Assembly (NCBI GenBank): GCA_016285885.1
Contig: JAEERP010000001.1
Coordinates: 434,001 to 498,000, forward strand
DNA from: Paludibacteraceae bacterium
Lineage (GTDB): Bacteria > Bacteroidota > Bacteroidia > Bacteroidales > Paludibacteraceae
DNA length: 64,000 nucleotides
Direction of reading: 5' to 3'
Shown in pieces: positions 9,336 to 18,257 of the stretch. The position numbers and the translations under genes are program-made. How positions within the stretch are numbered: the first letter of the stretch is position 1; each line of letters begins with the position of its first letter. Under the pieces are notes generated by a model. It was not told the DNA's origin. It did not search any database and saw nothing but the letters and a program-made list of their open reading frames with translations.

Positions 9336-9941
9336 ATGAAACTGATTGTGATCACCTATCCCACGTTTTTCCAAGGCGAGGCGCAGTGTGTGGACGCCCT
9401 GTTCAGAAATGGATTGGAGTACCTTCACCTCCGCAAACCGGAGGCGGATGTGCGTGCCTATGAGTCGTTCTTGGAGCAGGTGGATCCGCAATACTACCCA
9501 CGTATCGTCTTGCATGACCATTTCGAGCTGGCGGAGAAGTATGGGCTGAAGGGTGTTCATCTCAACCAGCGGAATCCCTATCCGCCACAGTCGTGGAAGG
9601 GGCATGTCTCCCGCTCCTGCCATAGCTTGGAGGAGGTGGTCGCCCATAAGCCTCAGTGTGACTATCTCTTCCTCAGTCCGATCTTCGATAGCATCTCCAA
9701 GCAAGGGTACGGACCGTCCCTCTCACCTGACATGTTGCGCAAGGCAAAAGAGGAGGGGATCATCGACGACAAGGTGGTTGCCTTAGGCGGAATGTCGGTG
9801 GAGCGTCTCCCGCTCGTGCGGAGTTGGGGATTCGGAGGCGTGGCGTTCTTAGGGGATGTGTGGAACCCGTTCATTGAAGAGGGAATCGTCCATGGAGTGG
9901 AGCATTTTGTATCCTTGGAAAGTGCAGTGGAAAATGATTGA
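9336..9941 (+). CDS. Second ThiE/TenI-like protein
   Basis: A 201-residue TIM-barrel protein of the ThiE/TenI superfamily: YLHLRKPEADV near residue 29, RIVLHDHFELAEKYGLKGVHLNQRN in the middle, and KVVALGGMS near 145. The ThiE loop GPxFxTxTK is changed to SPIFDSISKQG, so the threonines are gone. At the position of the histidine used by Bacillus subtilis TenI (thiazole tautomerase) there appears to be a Pro by my alignment. It may be a tautomerase-like or regulatory partner of the operon's true ThiE, or a ThiE with changed loop. It is the last gene of the thiamin operon; no thiD is present in the window. Confidence 0.75.
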   Translation: MKLIVITYPTFFQGEAQCVDALFRNGLEYLHLRKPEADVRAYESFLEQVDPQYYPRIVLHDHFELAEKYGLKGVHLNQRNPYPPQSWKGHVSRSCHSLEEVVAHKPQCDYLFLSPIFDSISKQGYGPSLSPDMLRKAKEEGIIDDKVVALGGMSVERLPLVRSWGFGGVAFLGDVWNPFIEEGIVHGVEHFVSLESAVEND

Positions 9942-10059
9942 AAATTTCTGATGCATTCATTCGTGCCTCTGGAATATAAATTGTAAATAGTAAATTGCAA
10001 TATGTCTAATGCGGTAAATGAAACCGCCGTGGAAAATCACACTGTTTGTACGCATATTT

Positions 10060-10091
10060 TTTGGAATTTTGTGGTCTATTTCTTATATTTG
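10060..10091 (+). promoter_or_regulatory. Promoter of the 962-residue secreted protein gene
   Basis: TTTG at 10060-10063, a 20-base spacer and TATATTTG at 10084-10091, a full match to the Bacteroidota promoter pattern. Start codon is about 60 bases downstream. Confidence 0.7.
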
Positions 10092-10150
10092 AGTATATGT
10101 ATATGCGTTGTACGTGTGTGTGATTTGTTAACGTTAAAATTTTTATCAAT

Positions 10151-13039
10151 ATGGAACACTTGTCAATAATTGGCGGTCGCCTTCTCGGGAAGAAGAGCGT
10201 CGCGGGATTTCTTTTAGGGTTATTGGGGCTTTGTTGCCCGTTTTCGCTTTCTGCGGAGAAATTGGATACCACCTTTGTTTTGGACATAGACATGACGATA
10301 GATACTACGCCGTGCTATTATGTCAAATATGCTAAAAGAGGCATTACGGATTATGGACGATATATACCGTCTGATTTTTTCCGTATCAATGTCGGTTACG
10401 TTACCAACGAAAGTGGAGAGATAATAGACACGCTCATTTACGGATGTGATAGAGTGACGAAACAATGGAGAAGAACGTCTTTTGTTGTGGACGAATTTTA
10501 TTCCAATGGCATGCCAAAATACAAAAATTATTCTGTCGAGTATTCTTATGCCCATTTGTGGATGATGCCGGATTCATTGGGTAATTGGAAATACCCTACC
10601 GACATGACATATTTCGAATATTCATCTGATGGATATTACAAAGAAGATTGTAAGTTCTACGGAATTAGCGATCCGAGTGGAGGGTCACATTTCAATTATT
10701 ATCAATCATACCACGGATGTTATTACGACAATTATGGCAATCTGTCCAAGCGAAGTGATTATGATGACCTATATATAGAAAGTTATTATCCACGAGTAGA
10801 GAGGATATATAGGAACGAATATGATAGTCTTCATAATTTAGTATCATATGTTCTGAAAATAGATGATGAAAGCGACATATCATATGAGGAAAAGTTGGTT
10901 TATACATATGACAACTATAATCGTAGGATAAAGAGTGTACGATATGTGCCAGTTAACCCTGAAAGTGAAGAGATTTGGGAAGTGCACGACAGCACTGTTT
11001 ATTCATATGGTAATCCACCTCTTGGACACCCATTTTTAATCACAAGCAGTGGAGTCATTATAGATGGTTTTTCTGCGGATAAATACGAGTATGACTTATC
11101 GGACTCAACTTTGTTTAACAGTATAGAAGTTTTAGGAGTTAAAGCAAAAAGAACGTATGATGCGGAGTCTTCTGTTTTGACGATACACGCATTGGACACT
11201 GTTTATACGCTTACCTGCAAACGACCGGAATCCTATTTGAGTGCGATACTGGTCAATGATGAGCCTTTGGATTCTTTCTCGTTTGATAGGTTCGAGTATG
11301 ATTGTTCAAAGGACTATGTGTGTGCGGAATTCAGTTTTAAGGTGTCACAAGGTGCAATCTTAATAAAAAAATATGATGAGGAATCGAGTTTGTTGTCCGT
11401 TAGTGTTTATGGGGCGGATAACTCATATGATTCAACGAATACACATACTTATTCCATTCGTTGTAAGAAACCGGAATCGTATCTGACCGCTTTGACGGCA
11501 AGTGACTCTATTATCTCTATGTTTGTCCCTGACTCATTTGAATATGATTTCTCGGAACTTTATGTGTGTTCGGAGATTGGTTATGTTGTCCAACCTGGTG
11601 CTACCGTGAAAAGAAATTATGATTGCTCGTCAAATACGTTGACATTAACTGTTTATGGGGCTGATTATAAAACTAATTCAGACAATGTGCATACGTATAC
11701 TATCTTGTGTAAAAAACCTGAATCATATTTGATTTCTGCTAGTATTGATGGTGTCCCTATAGATGGGTTCTCTTATGACAAATTCAGCTATGATCAGTTG
11801 GACTTTATTTATGAAGACATTGTTTTTTCTTTTCAGGCTTCGATTGGAGCGACTGTAGAATGTAGACATTACACCAATAACCAAAATCTAACCCTTCTTG
11901 TGAAAGGATACGATAATTATTGCAAAACTGATGACACGATAATAAAAAATGAACAGGAATATGTGTTCATGTTTAAGCCGAATACTCGGTTGAATTCTTT
12001 GCTTTGGGGCAGATCGGAAGTCGATACTTTCTCTCCCTATAAATATGTCTATGATTTTTCATCCTACTATTTGGTGGATTTTTATGGGAATGACGGATTG
12101 TACTTGTCTACATCATCAAATGGCTCTCGGTCTAGTAACAATACAGTCATATGGGCTGCAAACTCATCTTGTTATATCGGAAAATCTTATGATCCGTCGA
12201 CAGGTATTGCCACTGTTCAGGTTGTAGACAGGAATGATTCTGAAAACTTTCACACTTATACTTTCTATACGAAAAAATATGATTGGGCCTTGAACCATGT
12301 ATCGTTTGAATATTGTGGTAAGGAAACGAGTGGAGGTCTTCTTATTAAAGAAGGGGTATATGATTATGCGGTGGATGGCGATTATTCTTCCGCTTGCAAT
12401 TTTACTTATAAGCCATTTTTCTTTAATATGAAAGAGGCGCATGAAAATGGTTGGGTTACAGAAGATTACATAGATTCATTATCTACGATTGCCATTGTCG
12501 TTACTAATCCGGGTTATGACACGGTCACTTATCATATTAAATTTGTTTCCAACTCAAACTCAGATCCAGTCACAAAAAAACGCCCATATCTTGACTCCAT
12601 ATTGGTGGATGGACTTCCCCTGAAAACTTTTAGGAAAGATGTTTTCGTATATCAACTTCGTGACGTTGAATATCATCCGGGAATAGTTGAAGCTGTCTCT
12701 TCTGATTCTAAGATCCACATTGAGGAGTCCTTCGATGATTCTACCAATATCCTTATCCTTACGTTACACTTTGATGGTGATTCCTTGCTGAAAACGGCTT
12801 ACAAAATCCAATTCCTCCCTTCAGACGGTGTCTCTGATGTCTTAGGCGAACATATCACCCTCTATACTGTGGACAAGACCATCTGTGTCGATGGGGCTGA
12901 GGAGCCTGTCTACGTGTATGATTTGATGGGGGTACTGTTGGGCACCGGCAAGGGCGACGAGGTGCGTATCCCTATGAAAATGGCGGGTGTCTATGTGGTC
13001 CGCGTCGGTGGTCGGGCGGTGAAAGCTCTAGTGGAGTAA
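10151..13039 (+). CDS. Large repetitive secreted protein with T9SS-like C-terminus
   Basis: A 962-residue exported protein. Residues 1-36 form a signal peptide with a longer n-region (cleavage near SLSAEK). Residues about 150-275 have Tyr/Asp-rich YD-like units (YDNYGNLSKR, YDSLHNLVSY, YDNYNRRIKS). From about residue 290 to 640 there are repeats of 80-82 residues, seen most clearly at 11221, 11469 and 11713, each starting near KKPESYL and continuing with a short D-G turn, a YD pair and an LTLTVYGAD strand; they recall cadherin-like beta-sandwich repeats. The last 65 residues (VYVYDLMGVLLGTG then AGVYVVRVGGRAVKALVE) resemble a type IX secretion signal. Base composition is markedly more AT-rich than the preceding operon. 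Role probably surface adhesion or binding; unproven. Confidence 0.7.
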   Translation: MEHLSIIGGRLLGKKSVAGFLLGLLGLCCPFSLSAEKLDTTFVLDIDMTIDTTPCYYVKYAKRGITDYGRYIPSDFFRINVGYVTNESGEIIDTLIYGCDRVTKQWRRTSFVVDEFYSNGMPKYKNYSVEYSYAHLWMMPDSLGNWKYPTDMTYFEYSSDGYYKEDCKFYGISDPSGGSHFNYYQSYHGCYYDNYGNLSKRSDYDDLYIESYYPRVERIYRNEYDSLHNLVSYVLKIDDESDISYEEKLVYTYDNYNRRIKSVRYVPVNPESEEIWEVHDSTVYSYGNPPLGHPFLITSSGVIIDGFSADKYEYDLSDSTLFNSIEVLGVKAKRTYDAESSVLTIHALDTVYTLTCKRPESYLSAILVNDEPLDSFSFDRFEYDCSKDYVCAEFSFKVSQGAILIKKYDEESSLLSVSVYGADNSYDSTNTHTYSIRCKKPESYLTALTASDSIISMFVPDSFEYDFSELYVCSEIGYVVQPGATVKRNYDCSSNTLTLTVYGADYKTNSDNVHTYTILCKKPESYLISASIDGVPIDGFSYDKFSYDQLDFIYEDIVFSFQASIGATVECRHYTNNQNLTLLVKGYDNYCKTDDTIIKNEQEYVFMFKPNTRLNSLLWGRSEVDTFSPYKYVYDFSSYYLVDFYGNDGLYLSTSSNGSRSSNNTVIWAANSSCYIGKSYDPSTGIATVQVVDRNDSENFHTYTFYTKKYDWALNHVSFEYCGKETSGGLLIKEGVYDYAVDGDYSSACNFTYKPFFFNMKEAHENGWVTEDYIDSLSTIAIVVTNPGYDTVTYHIKFVSNSNSDPVTKKRPYLDSILVDGLPLKTFRKDVFVYQLRDVEYHPGIVEAVSSDSKIHIEESFDDSTNILILTLHFDGDSLLKTAYKIQFLPSDGVSDVLGEHITLYTVDKTICVDGAEEPVYVYDLMGVLLGTGKGDEVRIPMKMAGVYVVRVGGRAVKALVE

Positions 13040-13074
13040 CTTGATCCTCAATAAGTTCATATTCTTTATACATA

Positions 13075-13114
13075 GACAAGGGCGAAGCAGAATCTTTTCC
13101 GCTTCGCCCTTGTC
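13075..13114. terminator. Hairpin between convergent genes
   Basis: A perfect 14-bp stem, GACAAGGGCGAAGC and GCTTCGCCCTTGTC, with a 12-base loop, between the stops of the large secreted protein gene and the flavodiiron gene. No long T run, but its strength and place make it a likely two-way terminator. Confidence 0.75.
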
Positions 13115-13138
13115 GTATCTATTGGTTAAATCTATCGC

Positions 13139-14293
13139 TTATTTGCGCACGATAGCGTCCGCCAACGCTTCCAACTGTGGTTTGTCCGCCTCTTTCATGC
13201 GGCTCTTTATCGTTACGACTGGCTCCACGATCTCCACCGCCTTCATCTTCTCCAGCATCTCACGCATGATGCGTGCCGCCTGTGGTGCCCATGTGCCGTT
13301 CTCGATCAGACCGACACGACGACGCTGGTATCCTTTGATGGAGAGCTTGTGCAGGAAGTTGTGCATTGGAGGGAAGATGCCTCCGTCGTAGGTGGCGCAG
13401 GCCAATACCATGGATTCCATCCTGAAAGCGTCTTCTATCGCCTCTGCGACGTCATCACAGCTCAAGTCAGTAATGGCTACCTTGGTGGCTCCTTTTGCGC
13501 TTAGAGAGGCTGCAATCGCCTCCGCCGCCGCGCGTGTGCCTCCGTGGATGGATGCGTATGCGACCAACACACCGCCCGGCGTCTCCACATCGTACTTGCA
13601 CCAGATGGAGTAGAGACGGATAGCCTCCGCCAATAGCTCGTTCTCAAGGACTGGTCCGTGCAGCGGGCAAATCTTCTCGATGGCTAACGTGGATGCCTTG
13701 CGCAACAGGGCGTCCACTTGCGCTCCGTATTTACCGCAGATGTTGAAGTAATATCTGCGGGCCTCGCATGCCCAATCGTCCGGATCAGCGCCATAGACGC
13801 CGAACTTACCGAATCCGTCCGCCGAGAAGAGTGTTTTCTCGCTCTCCAAGTAGGTGACGATCACCTCTGGCCAGTGGACCATCGGTGCGGTGAAGAAACG
13901 TAGCGTATTGTTACCCAAAGAGAGGGTGTCGCCTTCGCCCACGGCTTTCGTCGTGAAGCTCTTCCCTTCGAAGAATTGACCCATGAATTGGATGGCTTTG
14001 GCGCTTGCCACGATGGTCACGTTAGGGTAGGCCTCCACCAATGCGGCGATGGAACCACTGTGGTCAGGCTCCATGTGTTGCACGATGAGGTATTGTGGGG
14101 TTCTTCCCGCCAACGCTTTCTTGACGTTCTCCAACCATTCGCCGGTCTTGCGGGCGTCCACCGTATCCATGATGGCAATCTGTTGGTCTTCAATAAGGTA
14201 GGAGTTGTAGCACATTCCTTCTGGAACGATGTATTGACTTTCGAACAAGTCTATATCAGGGTCATCCACCCCGATGTATTTCACACACGACAT
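13139..14293 (-). CDS. FprA-type flavodiiron protein
   Basis: A 384-residue A-type flavoprotein with a metallo-beta-lactamase-like diiron domain (about 1-245) and a flavodoxin domain (about 250-384, VAYASIHGGTRAAAE). All diiron ligands are visible: H73, E75 and H78 in HMEPDHSG, H140 in MVHWPE, D159 in SADGFG and H212 in CPLHGP. Such proteins reduce oxygen to water, or nitric oxide to nitrous oxide, and protect anaerobes; the electron donor (often rubredoxin) is not encoded nearby. It is a single-gene unit divergent from the methyltransferase gene and has its own promoter. Confidence 0.93.
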   Translation of the reverse strand: MSCVKYIGVDDPDIDLFESQYIVPEGMCYNSYLIEDQQIAIMDTVDARKTGEWLENVKKALAGRTPQYLIVQHMEPDHSGSIAALVEAYPNVTIVASAKAIQFMGQFFEGKSFTTKAVGEGDTLSLGNNTLRFFTAPMVHWPEVIVTYLESEKTLFSADGFGKFGVYGADPDDWACEARRYYFNICGKYGAQVDALLRKASTLAIEKICPLHGPVLENELLAEAIRLYSIWCKYDVETPGGVLVAYASIHGGTRAAAEAIAASLSAKGATKVAITDLSCDDVAEAIEDAFRMESMVLACATYDGGIFPPMHNFLHKLSIKGYQRRRVGLIENGTWAPQAARIMREMLEKMKAVEIVEPVVTIKSRMKEADKPQLEALADAIVRK

Positions 14294-14333
14294 AATGTTA
14301 AAATTTACTTTGTTAATTCTTCTTATCTGCCTT

Positions 14334-14364
14334 CAAACTTAGTGATTTTTAAGGAAATGACAAA
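14334..14364 (-). promoter_or_regulatory. Promoter of the flavodiiron gene
   Basis: On the minus strand, TTTG (14361-14364), a 19-base spacer and TAAGTTTG (14334-14341) match the phylum's promoter pattern. The start codon lies about 40 bases downstream. Confidence 0.7.
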
Positions 14365-14458
14365 ACCGTTTAGAAAGATTATCATTCTCTTTTGTCAGTG
14401 AAGTGCTTTGGATTGTGGTGCCGCTCGCTTGTTTTCTTCGTGAACATATTGCTGGAAG

Positions 14459-14491
14459 TTTGTGTGGTATCTGTTTTTTTCTATAAATTTG
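14459..14491 (+). promoter_or_regulatory. Promoter of the methyltransferase gene
   Basis: TTTG at 14459-14462, 21-base spacer, TAAATTTG at 14484-14491; start codon 40 bases downstream. Confidence 0.7.
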
Positions 14492-14530
14492 TGTCATGTG
14501 AATATTGACGTACGTAGATTATAATTTCTT

Positions 14531-15439
14531 ATGTTGACAAGGAAGAATTGTGAGTGTAGAATCTGCAATAGTGTGGGTTCGTATCCTATTACAGTGGCGA
14601 AGGAGTGGAGACAAGGCCGTCCTGAAACCTTTGAGTATTTCAAATGTGAGCGTTGTGGTTGCTTGCAATTGCTTCAGGTTCCCGCTGATATGGGATCGTA
14701 TTACGAAGGTTACTATGCGGTTAGGTCCGTTAAGGAGGATGAACCGTTTGTGCTCTCAAAATTCAGAAGTTTCTGTCTTAAATCTTTGTTGCGGGAGGGT
14801 AGCCGTGTGGGGGCTCTCCTTCGTGGGTTCTTCCCTCAATTCTTTTATTGGGTGACTCCGAATCTGTTCGATGAGAAGTCCCGAATCCTTGACGTGGGTT
14901 GCGGAAGTGGCCGTCTGCTCCTGAAATTGAATAATAGTGGATTTAAAAACCTCTTAGGGGTTGAACCATATATAGAGAAATCGCTCTCCTACAAAAATGG
15001 ACTTACGGTCTTGAAGGCTGATGTGTGTGACTTGAATGATAGTTTTGACCTGATCATGCTTCATCACGTATTGGAACATATGCCTGATCAAACGGAGACA
15101 TTTAATGCTTTGAAGAGGCTTCTTTCCCCTCAGGGCACTCTGCTCATCAATGTTCCGGTTATCGATTCTTATGCTTGGAGAACCTATGGTGAGATGTGTT
15201 TCCAACTGGAGGATGCCCCACGTCATATCTTCCTGCATACGGAGGAGAGCATTCGATTGATGGCTGAAAAGGCTGGATTCAAGATCGAGGATGTGAAGTA
15301 TTACAGTGAACCGTTTGTCCTGCGTAGAAGTGATCAGATGAAACAATTCGTGCCTACGCGCGCCATCCGCAAGGAGGTGATTGATTTGGCGAAGGCGGGA
15401 GATTCCGGATTGGCTTGTTTCTATTTGAAGCATAAATAA
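14531..15439 (+). CDS. Zinc-ribbon class I SAM-dependent methyltransferase
   Basis: A 302-residue protein with an N-terminal zinc-ribbon-like pair, C9-x2-C12 and C39-x2-C42 (with extra Cys7 and Cys44), followed by a Rossmann methyltransferase domain. The SAM motif I is ILDVGCGSGRLL near residue 118-129; LIMLHHVLEHM is the typical motif after the fourth strand, and LLSPQGTLLINVP is the post-motif strand. The architecture resembles methyltransferases found in polysaccharide and secondary-metabolite clusters (the C-methyltransferase-like group), but the substrate cannot be told. It is a lone gene with a promoter and a terminator of its own. Confidence 0.85.
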   Translation: MLTRKNCECRICNSVGSYPITVAKEWRQGRPETFEYFKCERCGCLQLLQVPADMGSYYEGYYAVRSVKEDEPFVLSKFRSFCLKSLLREGSRVGALLRGFFPQFFYWVTPNLFDEKSRILDVGCGSGRLLLKLNNSGFKNLLGVEPYIEKSLSYKNGLTVLKADVCDLNDSFDLIMLHHVLEHMPDQTETFNALKRLLSPQGTLLINVPVIDSYAWRTYGEMCFQLEDAPRHIFLHTEESIRLMAEKAGFKIEDVKYYSEPFVLRRSDQMKQFVPTRAIRKEVIDLAKAGDSGLACFYLKHK

Positions 15440-15468
15440 ACTCAGGGGCTATCCCTAGATGTCAGGAA

Positions 15469-15502
15469 AGCAGTGCATGGATAATGATGCGCTGCTTTTT
15501 TA
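15469..15502 (+). terminator. Terminator of the methyltransferase gene
   Basis: Arms AGCAGTGCAT and ATGCGCTGCT (one G-T wobble), eight-base loop, followed by TTTTTTA. Confidence 0.8.
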
Positions 15503-15513
15503 TATGTGTCCCC

Positions 15514-15553
15514 ATAAAAAAAGATTGTTGCAAGACTAATCCTGCAACAATCT
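15514..15553 (-). terminator. Terminator of the xylanase gene
   Basis: Perfect 11-bp stem AGATTGTTGCA / TGCAACAATCT with a 10-base loop. Read on the minus strand it is followed by a run of seven Ts, fitting the gene that ends at 15611. Confidence 0.8.
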
Positions 15554-15610
15554 TCTGAGTTTTTGTGTTGGCCTAAAGTATACCGTTACGGTTTATTTAG
15601 GACCAATCAT

Positions 15611-17680
15611 TTATTTTTCCACAACAAGTTTCTTTACGATCACACCGTTCTCTGTGATGATGCGGATGATGTAGTTCCCGCTTTGCAAATCAGCTACGGA
15701 GATGACGCTTTCACTGCTCTTCTTCACCACAACACCTTCCGCTGAAATGATCTCCACACTGATTGGATCGACACCGTAAACCTTCACCTCTGAAGATGCA
15801 GGGTTCGGTCCGATTGCGACAGGCGCGTTGGCGATTCCTTCAACACCTGAGCCGCCTTCTATATCGAACTTGATCCAGTCGATATCAATCCAGCTTCCTG
15901 TATTCTTGATGACCATGTTCTGCACACCTTTCTTAAGCGTGACTTTTTTGCTCAACTTCACGTCGTCAAATGTTCCCCAGCTACCTAATTTCTTAACACT
16001 TACATTGAAGGACACATTTGATTCGTCGAACTCCACTGACAATGAACCAGAGTCGTTTCCTTCACCTAAGTGCAATGTCACTTCGTAGTCGCCATCTCTT
16101 TGCACATCAACGGTATAAGACAGCCACTCGTCACCTTCGAACGAACCGACTGCCACACCGCCAGAGATCTCTTTGAGGTCAACATCATCCTTACGATAGT
16201 GGTTGGTGTAGTCGTCGCATTTGTTACCATCCGATTGATCGAAATAGGCCATGCCGGAAGCCCCCTCGTCATAATTCTCAGCCTCGATCTTGCCAGGGAT
16301 AACTGCGGCGGATCCGCCATAAGGCTTGTTAGGTTCAACCACCTTAACAGAAGAAGATCCTTTTACCTCATCATTGCTGTTCGTGATGACTATAACCTTG
16401 ATGGAGTAGTTTCCAGCCTCTTCAGGAGTCCAAGTGAATGACTCGCCCTCACCGATCTTAGTGTCACCAGCGTAGTAGGTTACGCTCTTAATGCCGCTAT
16501 CTGAATTCTTCAATGTAACCGAGAAATCCACGCTCTTGCCAAGGACAATAGTTGATTTGCTTACCTCAACGCTTGCTGATGGACCGGCAGGACCACCTGC
16601 TTCCTTTCCGCAGAACTTTGCCGTTGCGGCCTTGGCTTTGTCGGATGCCATGTATTCGCGCAACCATTTCATGCTGGCACGGTCTTGGCCTTGACCCGAC
16701 ACTAAACCTGTATTGGATCTCCAAGTGGCGCCATTTATATATCCCCAGATTGTAATACCAGAGACGTAGTCAGCCTCCCACATGGCAGGGAAGGAACCCT
16801 TCATGATTTCCAACTGGGTGTTGTCGTTGGCCTGATTGATATCATACTCTGTAATGTAACACTGCAACTCCCTACCGCCATTCCTTGTGATTTGGTCGTG
16901 GATATCCTTCAGATTGTTCTCGAAACCAGACATGCTGTTGCCGTGTCCCTGGTAATAATCGTCCAAATCGTGGGTCTGATGTCCGTAAGCATCGATTGGA
17001 GCGCCTTGTTTTACCAATGTCGAAACAAGGCTTATGAACTCACTTTTCTGGTGGGTGAGAGTGTTATAGTCGTTGTAAATCAACACGGCGTTAGGGAATC
17101 TCTCACGAGCCATTTTAAATGCCTCTGTAATCCATTTGTAATCGGAAGGTGTACCGCTATTACCCAAAGCTTGACTCAAGAGTTTCTTGAAATCACCACC
17201 ACCACCACCTTCGGCGTGTCCTGGGATTGCCTCGTTAACAACATCGATTATCGCCAAATCAGGATACTTGATCGCAACAGCGTCCATCCAATATCCAATC
17301 TGTTGCTTCAATTCGGAAGGCGAACAGTTTGACAAAACTGACGGGAATTGACTGGTCCAAACGAGACAGTGGAATTTGAATAATACATTATTCTGTTTAC
17401 ACCATTTGTAATGAGAATCGCTAGAACTCCATTTCCACTTCTGAATACCCTCTTGTGCGCTGCTCACCTTGCAATTCACGATTTCGCCCCATTTGGACTC
17501 ATTCTCGCAAGTGAGCTGATCCCACATTGCCTCATACTTCAAACCGCTCACATTGGGTTGTATTTGCCCCCTTGTGGTGATGTTACCCAAAAACTTACAT
17601 GTGTTTTTGTTCAATTGTGCGTTCGCCAAGCCTACACCCATAAGCGCGGCCGCAAAAAGTGTAATGATTTTTTTATTCAT
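15611..17680 (-). CDS. Secreted GH10 endo-beta-1,4-xylanase with CBM6 and T9SS signal
   Basis: A 689-residue extracellular enzyme for xylan backbone cleavage. Residues 1-22 are a signal peptide (ending LANAQ). The GH10 barrel spans about 25-345; Glu150 in DVVNEAIPG is the acid/base and Glu278 in ITEYDIN the nucleophile. An Ig-like linker domain follows (about 365-450), then a family 6 carbohydrate-binding module (about 460-595, starting PGKIEAENYDEG and ending IDIDWIKFD). The last 75 residues (GPNPASSEVKVYG, then SGNYIIRIITENGVIVKKLVVEK) form a clear type A type-IX secretion signal. The catalytic domain is on the short side for GH10. It is a single-gene unit, without a surrounding PUL. Confidence 0.93.
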   Translation of the reverse strand: MNKKIITLFAAALMGVGLANAQLNKNTCKFLGNITTRGQIQPNVSGLKYEAMWDQLTCENESKWGEIVNCKVSSAQEGIQKWKWSSSDSHYKWCKQNNVLFKFHCLVWTSQFPSVLSNCSPSELKQQIGYWMDAVAIKYPDLAIIDVVNEAIPGHAEGGGGGDFKKLLSQALGNSGTPSDYKWITEAFKMARERFPNAVLIYNDYNTLTHQKSEFISLVSTLVKQGAPIDAYGHQTHDLDDYYQGHGNSMSGFENNLKDIHDQITRNGGRELQCYITEYDINQANDNTQLEIMKGSFPAMWEADYVSGITIWGYINGATWRSNTGLVSGQGQDRASMKWLREYMASDKAKAATAKFCGKEAGGPAGPSASVEVSKSTIVLGKSVDFSVTLKNSDSGIKSVTYYAGDTKIGEGESFTWTPEEAGNYSIKVIVITNSNDEVKGSSSVKVVEPNKPYGGSAAVIPGKIEAENYDEGASGMAYFDQSDGNKCDDYTNHYRKDDVDLKEISGGVAVGSFEGDEWLSYTVDVQRDGDYEVTLHLGEGNDSGSLSVEFDESNVSFNVSVKKLGSWGTFDDVKLSKKVTLKKGVQNMVIKNTGSWIDIDWIKFDIEGGSGVEGIANAPVAIGPNPASSEVKVYGVDPISVEIISAEGVVVKKSSESVISVADLQSGNYIIRIITENGVIVKKLVVEK

Positions 17681-18147
17681 GATACATGTGTTTTTTATGA
17701 ATGGTATACAATAAATATCTTAAACTCAATTTTTTTAAATGGATAAAGTTTGAATAACTATTGAAAACGCCTTGTCTATTCGTTTTGATGTCTGATGTCA
17801 AGGCATACATCAGATTTGAATTCGTGTCATAGAAACCTGAACTTTATTACCCATTTATTTGTAATTATACATGTCAAAAAAATACACTATATTTTTAGAT
17901 GCAGTATACTACCGCACAAATATACAACATTTTTCATAACCAATCAATTTTATTCAATGTTTTTTATGCTAATTTCAACGGGAATGTGTGTAAACCTCAT
18001 TCTAATGGGTCGGATTGAGCGTTAATAGTTGTGTGAATAGGGCGATTTGGGGGTAATTTGTCATATGGATTTATTGCTGGAAAATCAATTTTTTTTTTGT
18101 GGCAAGATTTTCGTCGTGGCTTATAGGGGTAGGGTCCATGTTATTTC
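17681..18147. other. Intergenic region, xylanase leader and unassigned sequence
   Basis: From 17681 to about 17916 this is the 5' leader of the xylanase transcript (about 235 bases, AT-rich, with no recognised structured element). Beyond the promoter at 17917-17947, the rest up to the recQ terminator holds no convincing gene; short open frames there lack coding character. Confidence 0.5.
17917..17947 (-). promoter_or_regulatory. Promoter of the xylanase gene
   Basis: On the minus strand TTG (17945-17947), 20-base spacer and TATATTTG (17917-17924). It is the best promoter match upstream of the xylanase and implies a long untranslated leader. Confidence 0.5.
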
Positions 18148-18185
18148 TAAAAAAAATAGAGACGGCGCATATCCACCGTCTCTAT
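18148..18185 (-). terminator. Terminator of recQ
   Basis: Perfect 10-bp stem ATAGAGACGG / CCGTCTCTAT with a 10-base loop; on the minus strand it is followed by a run of Ts. It lies 72 bases after the recQ stop. Confidence 0.8.
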
Positions 18186-18257
18186 CGTATGTTGGTCCAA
18201 TCGCCCCTTTCTCAAACGGATACGGGTCTTTGGACTGGCTGCTATCAGTGCAAGGTG

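Noticed and set aside
10006-10293. Minus-strand open frame of 95 codons overlapping the start of the large secreted protein
   Set aside because: It covers the promoter and signal-peptide region of the plus-strand gene and has no family features.
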